Assembly (NCBI GenBank): GCA_023935145.1
Contig: CM043698.1
Coordinates: 14,926,001 to 14,990,000 of the forward strand
Source of the DNA: Bretschneidera sinensis
Lineage: Eukaryota; Streptophyta; Magnoliopsida; Brassicales; Akaniaceae
Reading direction: 5' to 3'
DNA: 64,000 nt
Positions 48,447 to 60,500 of the stretch are shown here, in pieces. The notes under the pieces were generated by a model. The model made no database searches. It was given only the letters and a program-made list of their open reading frames with translations, and was not told the origin of the DNA. The translations under genes and the position numbers were made by a program. Position 1 is the first letter of the stretch; every line of letters begins with the position of its first letter.

Positions 48447-48908
48447 TGATATTCACTCTACAAAATGTCTAATAAATCGGGTTAGATACATAACTCAATG
48501 TTTAAATAAAATGTAACTTAATTTATTTCAACTCTTCGCATTTTTCTTTCTCGTTTTTCTCTTTTCCAGTATTTCTCTCACTTTTCTTATCTATTTCATC
48601 TTAATTGGCCAATGTTTATAATTTTAAATTCTTTCGGTTACCTCATTCTATTTCATTCGAAATTTGCTTATATTTCTTGGTGAGTTTCTTCGATTAATTT
48701 TTTTTTTTTGGTGATCATGTCTTGATTGTTCTTTTTCTTTCTCTGATCGGTTTGCTAATCAAAATGTAGAGATTATATGTGACATACTACTGCTTGACAT
48801 GCTTACAGTGAGAAAATAATTTTGTTTATATTAGTTTATTGGTTTATCATATAGAAAAACAGACTTACACGCAAGTAACGCATGTTGAGATGTTAATAAT
48901 GAATAAAA
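48447..48908 (+). repeat. Dispersed repeat, copy B
   Basis: Homologous to 13572-14030 in the same orientation and block order: ATATTCACTC, CAAAATGTCTAATAAA, then pyrimidine runs, TATTTCTTGGTGAGTTTCTT, TGCTAATCAA, GACATGCTTA and CATGTTGAGATG. It is about 600 bp upstream of the SART3-like start codon. Non-coding; family not identified. Confidence 0.6.
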
Positions 48909-49287
48909 TGAGATAATTGTAGTATCATTGTTTCAAATTACTGTAAAATAATACATCAATTATTATTCAATGATAAGTATCAGTCAAATGATACTCAATT
49001 ATTATCAAATAATACTATTATACCAAATTAATGTCAATTTGGTACCAATAATAATTAATATCAAATGGTACCAAAACAATAATGATAAGTGCATAATAAA
49101 AATGAACCAACATATTTAACCAACATGGAAATGGACCAATGAAAAAGCACATACCCAAATTATAATCAAATGGTACTAAAAGTAATGGCAATGTATGTTC
49201 GACCAAAGTAAATTACTACAAACGGAAAAAAAAAAAGGTGGGGCATAAAACAAACTTAGGGCCTTATGCTTATTTTGGGTAAAGATA

Positions 49288-50322
49288 CAAAAGTGATTCT
49301 AAAATACTCCTAAGTAGAAAATATGTCAGTAAAATATACATGCTATAAAATTAAAAGTTATTTGATATTCGGTAAAAAAATATGTTTTAAATGTCGTTAA
49401 ATTAATTGATGTGTTTAGTTGATAAGTTATAAAAATATTTTTAGACGTTGAAATTGTCGATAAAAGCATATTGGGACCATTTGAATACACTCCTTTAGCG
49501 AATTGAATTTAATATTTGTATAATAAAATATGAATAATAGTAATAAATATATAAAATTTTATTAAAATAATAATATTTAACATAATACTAATTAAGTTTT
49601 TCGTATTAATAATTAAATTAACAATAACAATAATTAAATTAATAATAATATTCTTTATAGAATAACACATTTATATTTATATAATAGTGAGAATGGTGAA
49701 ATACCTTTGACAATTTAAGAAGCTTAAGTGCATGTTCGGGAGTGCTTCTCAAACAACATTTGTTGCCAAAAAACAGAAACTTTATCAAACATTTATTATT
49801 ATTTTTTTTTACATTTTTTATGAATCAAAAGCTTAAAACATCTTAAAAAATCTGATTTAAGTCCAAAGTCAAAAGCTAAGTTTTGTAGCTTTTAATCCCA
49901 AAATCAGTTTTGATACTATTCATGTTCCTAAACCACCATTCTGTGGCAAAAGTATTTATACCCTTACCAATATATAAATCACCGGCCATTCTTGCTAATC
50001 AAAATTTAAATGTAACAATGATTCATGCATTATTATTAAAACATTGAATATTATTTAATAAATATAATTTTATTTATTTACATTTTATTGTGAATAAAAT
50101 TAATATATTTATATTGTACAAATAATAAAGTAAATTCGATGAAAAAAGACCTCCAAATAGTGAAATAGTACTCGTATACCATTTTTAGTAATTTCAATAT
50201 CAAAAAAAAGTTTTTACAACTAATTTACGAAACACATCAATTAGTTTGACTAACACTTTTACCAAACACTAAATAGATTTTTAACTTTACAACATTTCTA
50301 CTTAAAGCTCTTTTAGGATCAT
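49288..50322. mobile_element. ~1-kb inverted-repeat element
   Basis: The left end (AAAGTGATTCTAAAATACTC, then CTAAGTAGAAA and a GATATTCGGTAAAA block, then TAAATTAATTGATGTGTTTA) matches the reverse complement of the right end (AAATGATCCTAAAAGAGCTT, AAGTAGAAA, GTGTTTGGTAAAA, CAAACTAATTGATGTGTTTC). Arms are about 150 bp and the core is AT-rich and non-coding. Non-autonomous DNA transposon; target-site duplication not found. Confidence 0.65.
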
Positions 50323-51571
50323 TTTTGAATTCCTACAAGATAATCAAGAACTAAACCAAAAAGGCTTCAAATCAAATTTTAAAAATTATTTTCGATTTCT
50401 AATTTATCAATAGATCACCAAAAAATGGGTGTTTAGTCTTAGCTTTTGTTAATTTTGCAATTGAAAATTACTAGTGAAGTTAGACCAAACAAGAACTTTA
50501 GATTTTAAACACCTCTCTTCCTTTTTTAGTGGTTAAAAATTTCCTTTGCTTTTTGCCTCTTTTAGTGAGGGGTGGGGGTTTTGAACCTTACTCTTCCTTT
50601 ATAAAGTTTTTGACGTCTTTCATCATTATCAAAGCAACATTTTGTTACAGCAGTGATGAAATCCCAACGTAAATCCACTAAACCTCATTGGCTGTCATTG
50701 TTTTTGGTTCTTGAATAAAATTGCATTTGCTAAGAGAGGTTGCTAAGAGAGGAAAAAAAATGAGTACATGGACAAAGTGGATCCCTGAAGCACACTTCCT
50801 GAGCAGATCTGATCTAATACATTGTTTTCCTACTTACATTTTTCACTCATCAGTACAAAACTTCAAATATTAACAGCACAATCCTGTTTAGGAAAAAAAG
50901 AAGAGAGAAAAGAATAAAGAAAAACACCATATTTATGCATAGCGGTACAAAAGAAACAACTAGTTTATTTTTTTTCTTCTAATTATTATTATTACTAGTC
51001 ATAACCCAGTCCAGTGAAATGCTTTCTGTATGTTTATGATAAATGAATTCTTTATCCTAGCTTAGAAAATCCCATTATAAGAATTATACAAGCTCAATAA
51101 TTTAGAAAATAAACATACAGGACGATGGTTTCACAGGTTGATTAAATTAATTAAAGAAACCAAAACCAAAAGCATCTTTAACATCTCAAGGAAACAATTT
51201 TAATTCAAAACGACTTCAGTACAGCCATGCAACCTGCAAGTGCTTCAATGTCAAACTATTTTGGGTATGGCACCAAGACAAGGTAGGCATGGAAACTCCA
51301 AGAAAATAGAAATATTCTATCAAAACAGAGAACAGAATTTCATTATAATGTGCTGTGAGAATGCTTACCATCGAGTGGAAATAAGAAGTCATGGCAACAT
51401 ACAACGCTTTTGAGCAACAAACCGAAAAGACAATAATGATCAGTTTCATTATGAATGGAGAAGGAAAGATCTCTATGCAGCAATTTTGTTAAAACCAATG
51501 GTGGAATTGGTTATTCACGACACCTAAGTCGCGAAAACGATAAATTGGATAAGATGCGACAGTATAGCACC

Positions 51572-54500
51572 TCAGGTACTGATGACACTTTTAAATTTGA
51601 CTATACGTTCTAATGCCTGCTCAATTTCATTGTCTTCCAAAGCAATTGCAAAGCGGCAATAACCAGGAATTCCAGTCCATGAGCCACTGTTAATACACAA
51701 ACCAGTGTGTCTGACAAAGGCTTCCCGGATAGTTGAGTCATCTAGCTGGACTTCATAAGTAGCAGTATTTCCATCTTTAGGTGAATGCCTAATCTTTGCA
51801 ATCTTGTTAAGATAGCCACTGGGCTTCGCCACCATTGAAATGCCAGCACAGGACTGAAGAACATCCCATCCACAGTTCTCAAGCACCTGCAGCAAACATT
51901 TATGACAGAGCATATATGTGAAAGGGATTCATGAATTCAGCCCCTAATGCAGGGCTTCAGACTGAAAGGTAATTTCATCCAGTACAAAAAAAATATCAGT
52001 TTGTCATAGTATTTCAAATGATGGCTGCCAAACTTGGTTGAATACATGAAATATGAACATGTGCATTTCAGTCAACTTAAGCCGGTCAAATACCAGAACA
52101 AATGAGTGCCTCATTAGTTTGCTATCTCTTTATCATTAATTGTATTGTAATCTTTGACATCTACCTACATTGGCCATATGCCCAGAAAACTATGGAAATG
52201 TTTAGCAGATGTTCAAGGAACAATGGCTAATGTTCCAAAAATGGAATTACAAGCCCAATTTTTTGTACTGTACCTAAGCTAATTAGAATGTGTCACAGAT
52301 ATGCACCAGTGTTGGACTGACAGAGAGATGAGTTATAAGTGTTTCCTTCTCCTTCACCCTTTATGTATTTTGGTTTCTCTTCTTATCGCCTTTAATTTCA
52401 TCTCTCCATAATATCATACAAGAAATATGTTTCAAACACCAGCTCCCCAAGAAAAGAGGAGAAATGTTTAATTTAAAGCACAGTTTCTAAAAGTAGTGTC
52501 ACTCCTTAGACCCCAAAAGTGGTACAAAATAGCTCCTACACTACGAATTAGAAATTTAACCATAAAGATTACTAATAGCAATTGATAAAGGGTAAAGATC
52601 TTCCAGCAAGGCAAAAAGAAATACCTCCTTAAAGCGCTTAGATCTACTTTCCAAGTTTCTTATTTGTTCTGCAACAGCATCCAAAAGGTTGCCTGCTTTC
52701 TGTTCTCTCAGACCAAGCAACTTCTTTATGGCATATTTCACAGTGCTATGAGGTTTGCTTAATCCTGGAAAACTATAAAAGGCATCAACCAAATGAGGCT
52801 GGTCTAAAACCAGAAACCCAAATTTGAGTGCTCCACTAAGAAAATTCAGAGACAGTCCTCCAAGCAGAGAAACAGAAAAGGATGGGTTGCTAGAGGAATT
52901 TAGTTTTGACAAGGTAGCCTCCAAATTCCAGCCACCCCAGCCATCAAAGTTAAATTCCAATCCGGAGAATGAAGTATCAATGACAACTCTTGCCCCAAAT
53001 TTTGCACAGGTAGTTAATATATTTTCCATCTCTTTTTTGCTGTAAATCAAGCCAGTTGGGCTAATTGTTGGACCAGAAATGTATACCCATGGCTTCTTCA
53101 CGGTCTCAAGTACTTTGATGAGTGTTTTTTCTGTCAGCTTAAAGCCATCGTTAGAGTCAGTAGCGATAGTGACACTCTTTGCTTTCAAAAATTTAGCAGC
53201 GGAAACATAGATCCCATTCGAGCCAGCAGGGAAGCACAATGTTCCACCTTCTTGAATGCAGCAGAGGACCAGCTTATTAAACAGAGCTTGTGAGCAGTCT
53301 GCATATATAAATTCTGTGCTACTTTCAGTCGGGAACCCATAATTGGTCTTGATAAATTGTTTGATGCTAGGGGTGACATCAATTTCAGACTCAGTCATGT
53401 TCTGTCTCGCAAAACTTTCAAAAATAGCGGCCTTGACAGGAGATGGTATGGGCAAGAAACTTTGATCAACATCCATGTGAATCAGGGAACAGTTCTCCGC
53501 TTCACTAATTGACAACTCAGCATTGTTAAGGACTGAGATGGCTGAATTAGAAAAGCCAATCATCTCTCCCGATTTTGCCTTTTTACTTTCCCTCTGAAGG
53601 TCATGTAACAAAAATCAAATCAGAAAGCAAACTTTCCCTCATGAATGAAAAAAGCAGGCATATGAAGAATTTCACAAACTGCTCAAAATAGCTTACATTG
53701 AAAGAAAAAAAACTGTTCAGTGATATCTATATGAAATCTCACATGTTCAATGAATATGCAGCGGGATAATCTCTAATTGAAATGACCAGCCAAAAGGAAG
53801 GGAAAAAATTGAACAAAAAAAACCTTTGGCTTACTATAATCCTTTCGTTGCAGCAAATCTTGTGTGTTTTTATAAAGTTTTCTATGCTAAAGACTCCAGA
53901 AGTGGTCAGGATAAATATGGGTATCCTCTGCCCAGGTCATGACAAGCTGCACATGTCATGTCGTGAGTGCAGGAAAACCATGGCCCAGAGACTAAATGAT
54001 TTTTCTCCCCTGGAGCAAAACAACACCTGAGATATATTGGAGAAAAAATGGATACTAGATTTATCACAGAAAGTTTACTCAAAAAAATTCTTTTTATTTT
54101 TTATTTTATTCATAAACCCTTTTTTCTTTTGAAATAAATTGGAGCAATAACTGACTACAATGCCAAGAATAACTTTAAAAGTTCCAAGAGGAAAAGTTAA
54201 TCAATACATGATATGATTTCTTTTTCCTAGTATGTTTTCCCTTTTCCTGCCCCGCTTCACTAACCCCAATTTACCATATTTAAACATGGGACCTAAAAGA
54301 CCTCTCGCTCTTATGACAAAGGGAGGTGTGGTTGAACTAGAGAACAATTAACCATAAGGTATAATTTTGTACTCTCAGATATTCAAAGATAACATATAAT
54401 GATGATCTTGAACAAAAAGTAAAGATAACAATTAGAATGACATACTTATCAAAAAGAAAAACAATTAGAATGACAAACAAACCTCTGCAGGCGGATGCCG

Positions 54501-57500
54501 ATCAGCAAGCTGAAAAGATAGAAGCTCATGAAAAAGACAAGCGTAATAGTATTGACTAATTAGAGCAGTATCCCCTTCTAATACTTCCACGGTTTTGGAC
54601 AAGGCCTTAAAAATCGCCTCCTCTTCTGAAATGACAAAGGCCACTTCTAAATCTGAATAAACCTGCAAAGAGTTTGCTTCATTAATAAGTTGTGAGAGTG
54701 GTAAAAATGAATCTGGAAGTTAATTTTGTGGCTCCTTAATTTCATTAGGTGGAACAAAAAGCCTACTCTAGTGATAGCCTGGGTGGGTTATTTGGTCATC
54801 ACAGATGAATGAAACATATACCTGATTTTTCAACAGGCCACAAATAATTGCTGCATGTGAAGGCAGAGGGGTTCCTGCAAGATACTTTAGTACCCCATTG
54901 GAACCAGGGAGGCTGGATAACTCAAAGTGATCAGATATGTCTATGAAAAGTCGAGATCCAATTTCTCTTGTAATATCTAATAGGTGCACAAAAGCTGAGC
55001 TAGTAACAGCCTCAAAATGAGCCATCCCAGTAACCACCACCTGTGGCTTCAATTTCTTTATCAGCTGTATCATCAAATCGGACTGATGTGGTGCTTCTAT
55101 GACAGTGATTTCATCTCCGGATGGGTCATCAGATGCTGTACTCTATCAGTTATAAATGTTGTCATTACATATATAGCAACTAAGGTCAACTTCTAAGTGA
55201 ACAAATACTAGGTGATACTTCAGGAACGATAGACAGAAAACTGGTGTATCAATTTTTTGAAAGCATTTTAAGGCAAAAAAACATATTTATAATAACTATG
55301 ATTATAGAAACAAACTTGCATCACTGAAAGGAGTTGGAACAATCAACAAATAGAACAATAAAAGAATAATGTAATTGATGATGTGTTTTGAAAATTCACA
55401 TATTACTTTAAATTTTTGTTATTTTTGATAGAAACAGAAAATTGCATTAAAGGGAACCAACGGGGTGACAACTCATTTATTAAAAGCTTAGTTACAAGAC
55501 AAAATCTCGAAACAGTCAAGTATATCTAACTCAATTACATCATATTTTCCTTTGTGCCAAAAAGTCAAAGCAGTTAAACCATTTATCCTTAACAGTTTGT
55601 ACTGATGTCTGTAGCCTTCAAAAGGTCTTCTATTCCTCATTATAATGCTATTAGAAGCAAAATACACACATATGAAGTAAAGTAAGGAAAAATGAAATGA
55701 ATGCGTATAATTTTCCAAACTCAACTGTAGGAAAAACTCACACTCTGTTTGGTTTAAATGAATTATGTAGTTTTTGTGGAATTCAATTGAATTCCATAAT
55801 GTTTGATTTGTTAATAAAGTGTTGAATTCATTTACAAATGAATTAGGCATATGTTTGGTTTGCTAATAACGTACAGAATTCATTTACAAATGAATTCTAG
55901 TATAATTGAGTAAGCCTTGAGCAAATTCTATCAATTTTGATTGAATTAGCAAATGAATTCTACACTTTGTTTAATATAAAATTGAATGGACAAAAATAAC
56001 CTTACCTTAACAATAAATAATATTTATCCAAAGATCTATTTCTCTCCTCTTTAATTTTAACAACAGCTTAAGTCCGACTTTTGTCCAAATTGACCATTGA
56101 TTTCACAGCTTAGAAGCCAAAAGCTGCACACCACCAACTTTAATTTGAACTTTAAACTTAGCTGCCACATGATTTGACACAGCTTTGTCCAACGTTTTTA
56201 GTCTATGATTTAGGAAAAAAATATTAAACTTAGCTGCAATATTCTCACATGAGTCTAATTGTTAACATTAAAAATAGTATTTTATTAACCATCTCTTGAA
56301 AATATAAGAATAAATATATTAAAATATAGAAAATGATTTGCACCCGTCGATTAACTTAGCACAGAAAGGAATTTTTTTAACCAATTATGTTGAAGGTTTT
56401 TAAGTAAAATGTAGAAAATGAATTCAATTCTTAGTCTATTCCAAACACAAAATTCATTTCAATTCTATAGTTTAAGTAAAGCTACATCAAATATGAAAAT
56501 TCATTTGGGTTCATTTATAAATGAATTCTAGTTCAATTCATTTGAAAATGAAGTATCAATTCATTTGTAAATGAATTCTAATTTCAGTTCATTTAAAAAT
56601 GAATTGAATTCTATACTTTAGTTCATACCAAACAGAGTGTAAGCAATACTATACCCACGGCCACATAAGGAATTTTTTTTTGACAATGACAGAACTGATT
56701 GACATATAAAACATGTAACATATACTAACTTAAGAAGCACATGTAATTCAAACTTGAATATTCAGGAGTCCATAGACTTAGATAAGGATTTGTGAATAGA
56801 AGCAGGACCTTCAAAGAGAAAACTAGAACTGATTTTATATACATAAACAAAGATATTAAGCAATATATCAAAATAGAGAACAGTAAACAGTTAACAAACA
56901 CCAAAATGACAAATTATTACAATATCAGTTACGAGTTCCAACTTTGCTTATGTTTCAATAATTAAAACATTATAGGAATAAGAATAGTGACAACCATATA
57001 TGAACTCAAGAATAACCTGACTATTTTGTGGTTTACCTAGCAACTACTAGATTTATTACAAAAAAGTTGAACCCCTACACATTATTTTTTTTACTATTCT
57101 ACGTACTTCCTAAATTTTGTCACCTGGCTTGGCATTCCTTCTTTATATACTTTCAAGTCCTGGAAGCTATGTAACAAGTAAACTGAAACACATAGCACTT
57201 GGAGAAAGAAAATGCCCAACTTGGAGCATCTCAGAGGAGGGGAGAAGAAACAACAAAGAAACAGAAAAAAATACCTATTTCATCAGAAAAACAAGTGTTC
57301 ATGCCTTATGACTACCTTTGAAAGAATTAGCACTTCAAGTTTTTGATATAGGGAGTAAAGACAGACTTAATTTTCAGCAAGGTTATGTTTTCTGGTTCTT
57401 TCCACCAGTAGCAGATCCTTGAACTTAATTGTTTCTCACTCATACATCCACCAACCAAAAAAGTTTATAGGGCTACCAATAGCTGCATGGAGGTCAACAG

Positions 57501-60500
57501 GAAATATAGATCCAGCAATTAAGGTTGGGGATGTATTGGGTTTAGTAAGAAGTTCATATGTGAGGTCAAACGATGGTGACAGTGATGGGAACGACAGTGA
57601 TGGCTTCTTGATGCATAAGATTGAAGAATACTAACTTTTGAATTTGAAAATGACAAGGTATCATGATTCTAAAAAAATCTAACCATAACACATGGTAGAC
57701 ATACAAACCTAGTAAGTGATTGACTGTTTTTTACATTCATCTGAAGATCATGTGTGCATTTATGTGGTTGCATTCAAGGCAGTTAATTTTTTTTTATAAG
57801 TAAAAATGTACAACCCAAAGCAGTTAATAAACCCTTATCATCTAGTTATGAAGTATCATAAAAATTTAGCCAAGCTACAATGTTCGAAAAAAAAAAAAAG
57901 GATGAAAGTGCCAGGTGTTTCATACCTCAATTGCTAAGGATGTTAACCATTTCTTGGGTAGGTGTTGAGTTAAGTGTTCGTCCACAATTGCAAGACGAGG
58001 GGAAAATAACCGAAGAGCATTCTCAATTGCCACAGCCCTCGATGGAAAGACAACAACGTTCTTGCAAGAATTGGGGAAGGTATGTAAGAAACATGACTTA
58101 ATTTGTCTGTTAGAGAATTATGTACTAACACTAAAATTCTATTCCTCATTACTTCCAGAAGAAGAAACATTGCACATGAGAAGCAGATCATTATACAATT
58201 TAAAAAACAAAATACTGCAGATCCCTGTCTCTTCTCCAAGACAGACTATTTCAATATATACTGAAAACAAAGAGCTGAAGTCCAATGTAATGCACAAACT
58301 TTCAAGTTTTCTAATTCACTAGAATTAATTTTCAGAAAGCACCTGGAGCTCAGAACGATAAGTGTCATGCACATCAAAGACATACAGCATATTCATAGCA
58401 ACAACACAGCATAGATCAACTTGGATGGAAGGAGAAATAAAATAACTACTAATGACCAAATTTAGCATAAGAACATCACTCAACCAACTTGATGGCTAAA
58501 GAAAAATACAACTTTAATAACGAAAGATGAGTTTAACAAGTCTCCAAAAAACTAGATGCTTACACTGGAAAAGCACACAAGTCAGACGATTAAGCTGATT
58601 CAAATATTCGTTAACAGTATTTTTTACATCTTTATTTCCAAAGTTCATTATTTTCTTACCGATAATGCACCAGGTTGATCTATATGTGTAATACATTACT
58701 TCCTTTTTTAACATTTCATTAAGAAGATAACTTTGTTTTATTTTCACATTAAAAAATAATTTATTTCTAGGAGGTCAGTTTATGTTATTTTTCTCAAAGA
58801 AAATATATGTTATCTTTACGTTTGTAATGATAAACAACTTCTTTATGGAATTCTAGATAATTTACTGAAAGAAAACTTATTTTATGTTTAGGCCGCAAAT
58901 GTCTTAAATCCCATTTTCTATTTAGTGTGAAAATTTATTTATCTGGAAAACTTTGCACAGAGTAAGGATAAGATCATTTTAGATAAACAAGACAAAACTC
59001 ATCCGAAACTTTAACTGAAAATTTAAGGGCACAAAAACAATAACATGGGCATTGACTAAATCATTAATTGAGTAGTAATATTTCTTCTTCTTTTTTGGAA
59101 AGTTTTAAGTAGTAATATTTCTTACATTGGAATCAAGTGGAATGCGGTGGTATGTTTTCATAAACCCTGCAATTAGATTGCGAAATCTTTTTCTTCCAGC
59201 TGGTGACTCATATGGGAAACATGACCGTCTTTTCAGAACACTAGCAAGATAAGCTAGGAACGGAATCTTCTCGTCCGCAACAGAATCATCTTGAAAAGAT
59301 AAATCTAAAGAACTGCTGATCTCTTGGAAGCCACTTTTAAGAAACTCAAAAATTATCTTGACCTGTCAGTTAATTCAAAAAATTATCCATTTGATTTCCC
59401 CTATTAGGGGAAATATAGTAACCACTTTCCAAAAGTTAAGTTTAAATTAAGTCCACACCTGATTTGGTTGACGAAGTTGACAACTATAAACTGATAAAGC
59501 ATGAGAGATACGTCCACCAGCTTTCCCATATGCCCATGCTGTTCGAGCACAAATAGGCTGATCTTCAGAAAGTCCCATGAAGAACTCAAAACGGTGTGGA
59601 CTGTTCTTCTCAATTTCAACCAAGGCTGAAATATCTGTGTCAGCAGCCTGCAACAACACATTTTAAGAGGAGTACACTTGGATGGGAAAACGATTTTTCT
59701 GTTAAAATTAACTACATGCCTGGAGAATTTTAGTCTGCCAAAGCTTGGTGACACAGACACCACGTCTTTCAAACAAGCGTTTACAAACACCTTGTCCCGG
59801 TCGACCTCCTATATTGAAGATCATAATCCCCATAGGTTTGATGACAGCTATTCCTTCCTCAACTGCCCTAGCAATGAGACCTAAGCCAAACTGATCCTCA
59901 ACAAAACCCTGTATAGAGGAGAGCAGAAAGTATGAAAATGGTGATGGAATATTTTTAAAATGGAGCTTTCTATGTCAGCTATTTTGAACAAGAAAATATG
60001 TATATCTAGGGGTGTTCCAACGGTCGTACGGTCGGTTAAAAATTTTAACCGATTTTTCACTTGTTCCGTTTCGACTGACTACCAAAAGTGTCACCGACCG
60101 AGTTCCCACCGTTTTATGTTGGTTGGTTACTGTTCAGTATTTCTGTTAATGGGATTGTAGACAGTTTTTAACCAAAAAGAAAAAAGAAAAGAGCAGAATG
60201 AAAGACGATGAATTGCACAAATGAATCAGATTAGATGTTCATTACCAGTCAATTGAACAATAATCCACAAAATCGAAACAAAATTCTTAAAAGAGTAACT
60301 GAAAACAAATTTTCAATTAACTCAAATCTTAAAATTTACAATTAACATTCAACACATACAGGACCAGAATTATAGAAAACAAATTTTCAATAATAAATCA
60401 ACTAAGCACTAGTTCATGATCAATGCTAAAATCCAAGATAATAGAAAGAAATTCTTCAGTCTTGACCTTGAGTAAATCAAACCGAAATTCCGTTAGGATC

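Larger units (their letters stand above)
47846..51571. other. Intergenic region between SART3-like promoter and MMT 3' end
   Basis: Both flanking genes are on the minus strand, so this holds the SART3-like promoter at its left and the MMT 3' UTR at its right (probably 51200-51571). No gene was found between them. It contains copy B of the dispersed repeat (48447-48908) and a large fold-back element (49288-50322). Open frames here have no domains. Confidence 0.6.

Noticed and set aside
58761..58816. Possible further tail-only insertion (TATGTTATTTTT / TATGTTATCTTT)
   Set aside because: The duplication is short and AT-rich, and the insert does not match the LINE tail.
59640..59725. Using the GT four bases downstream as the MMT donor
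   Set aside because: It shifts the frame and destroys the conserved KILQAADTDIS sequence.
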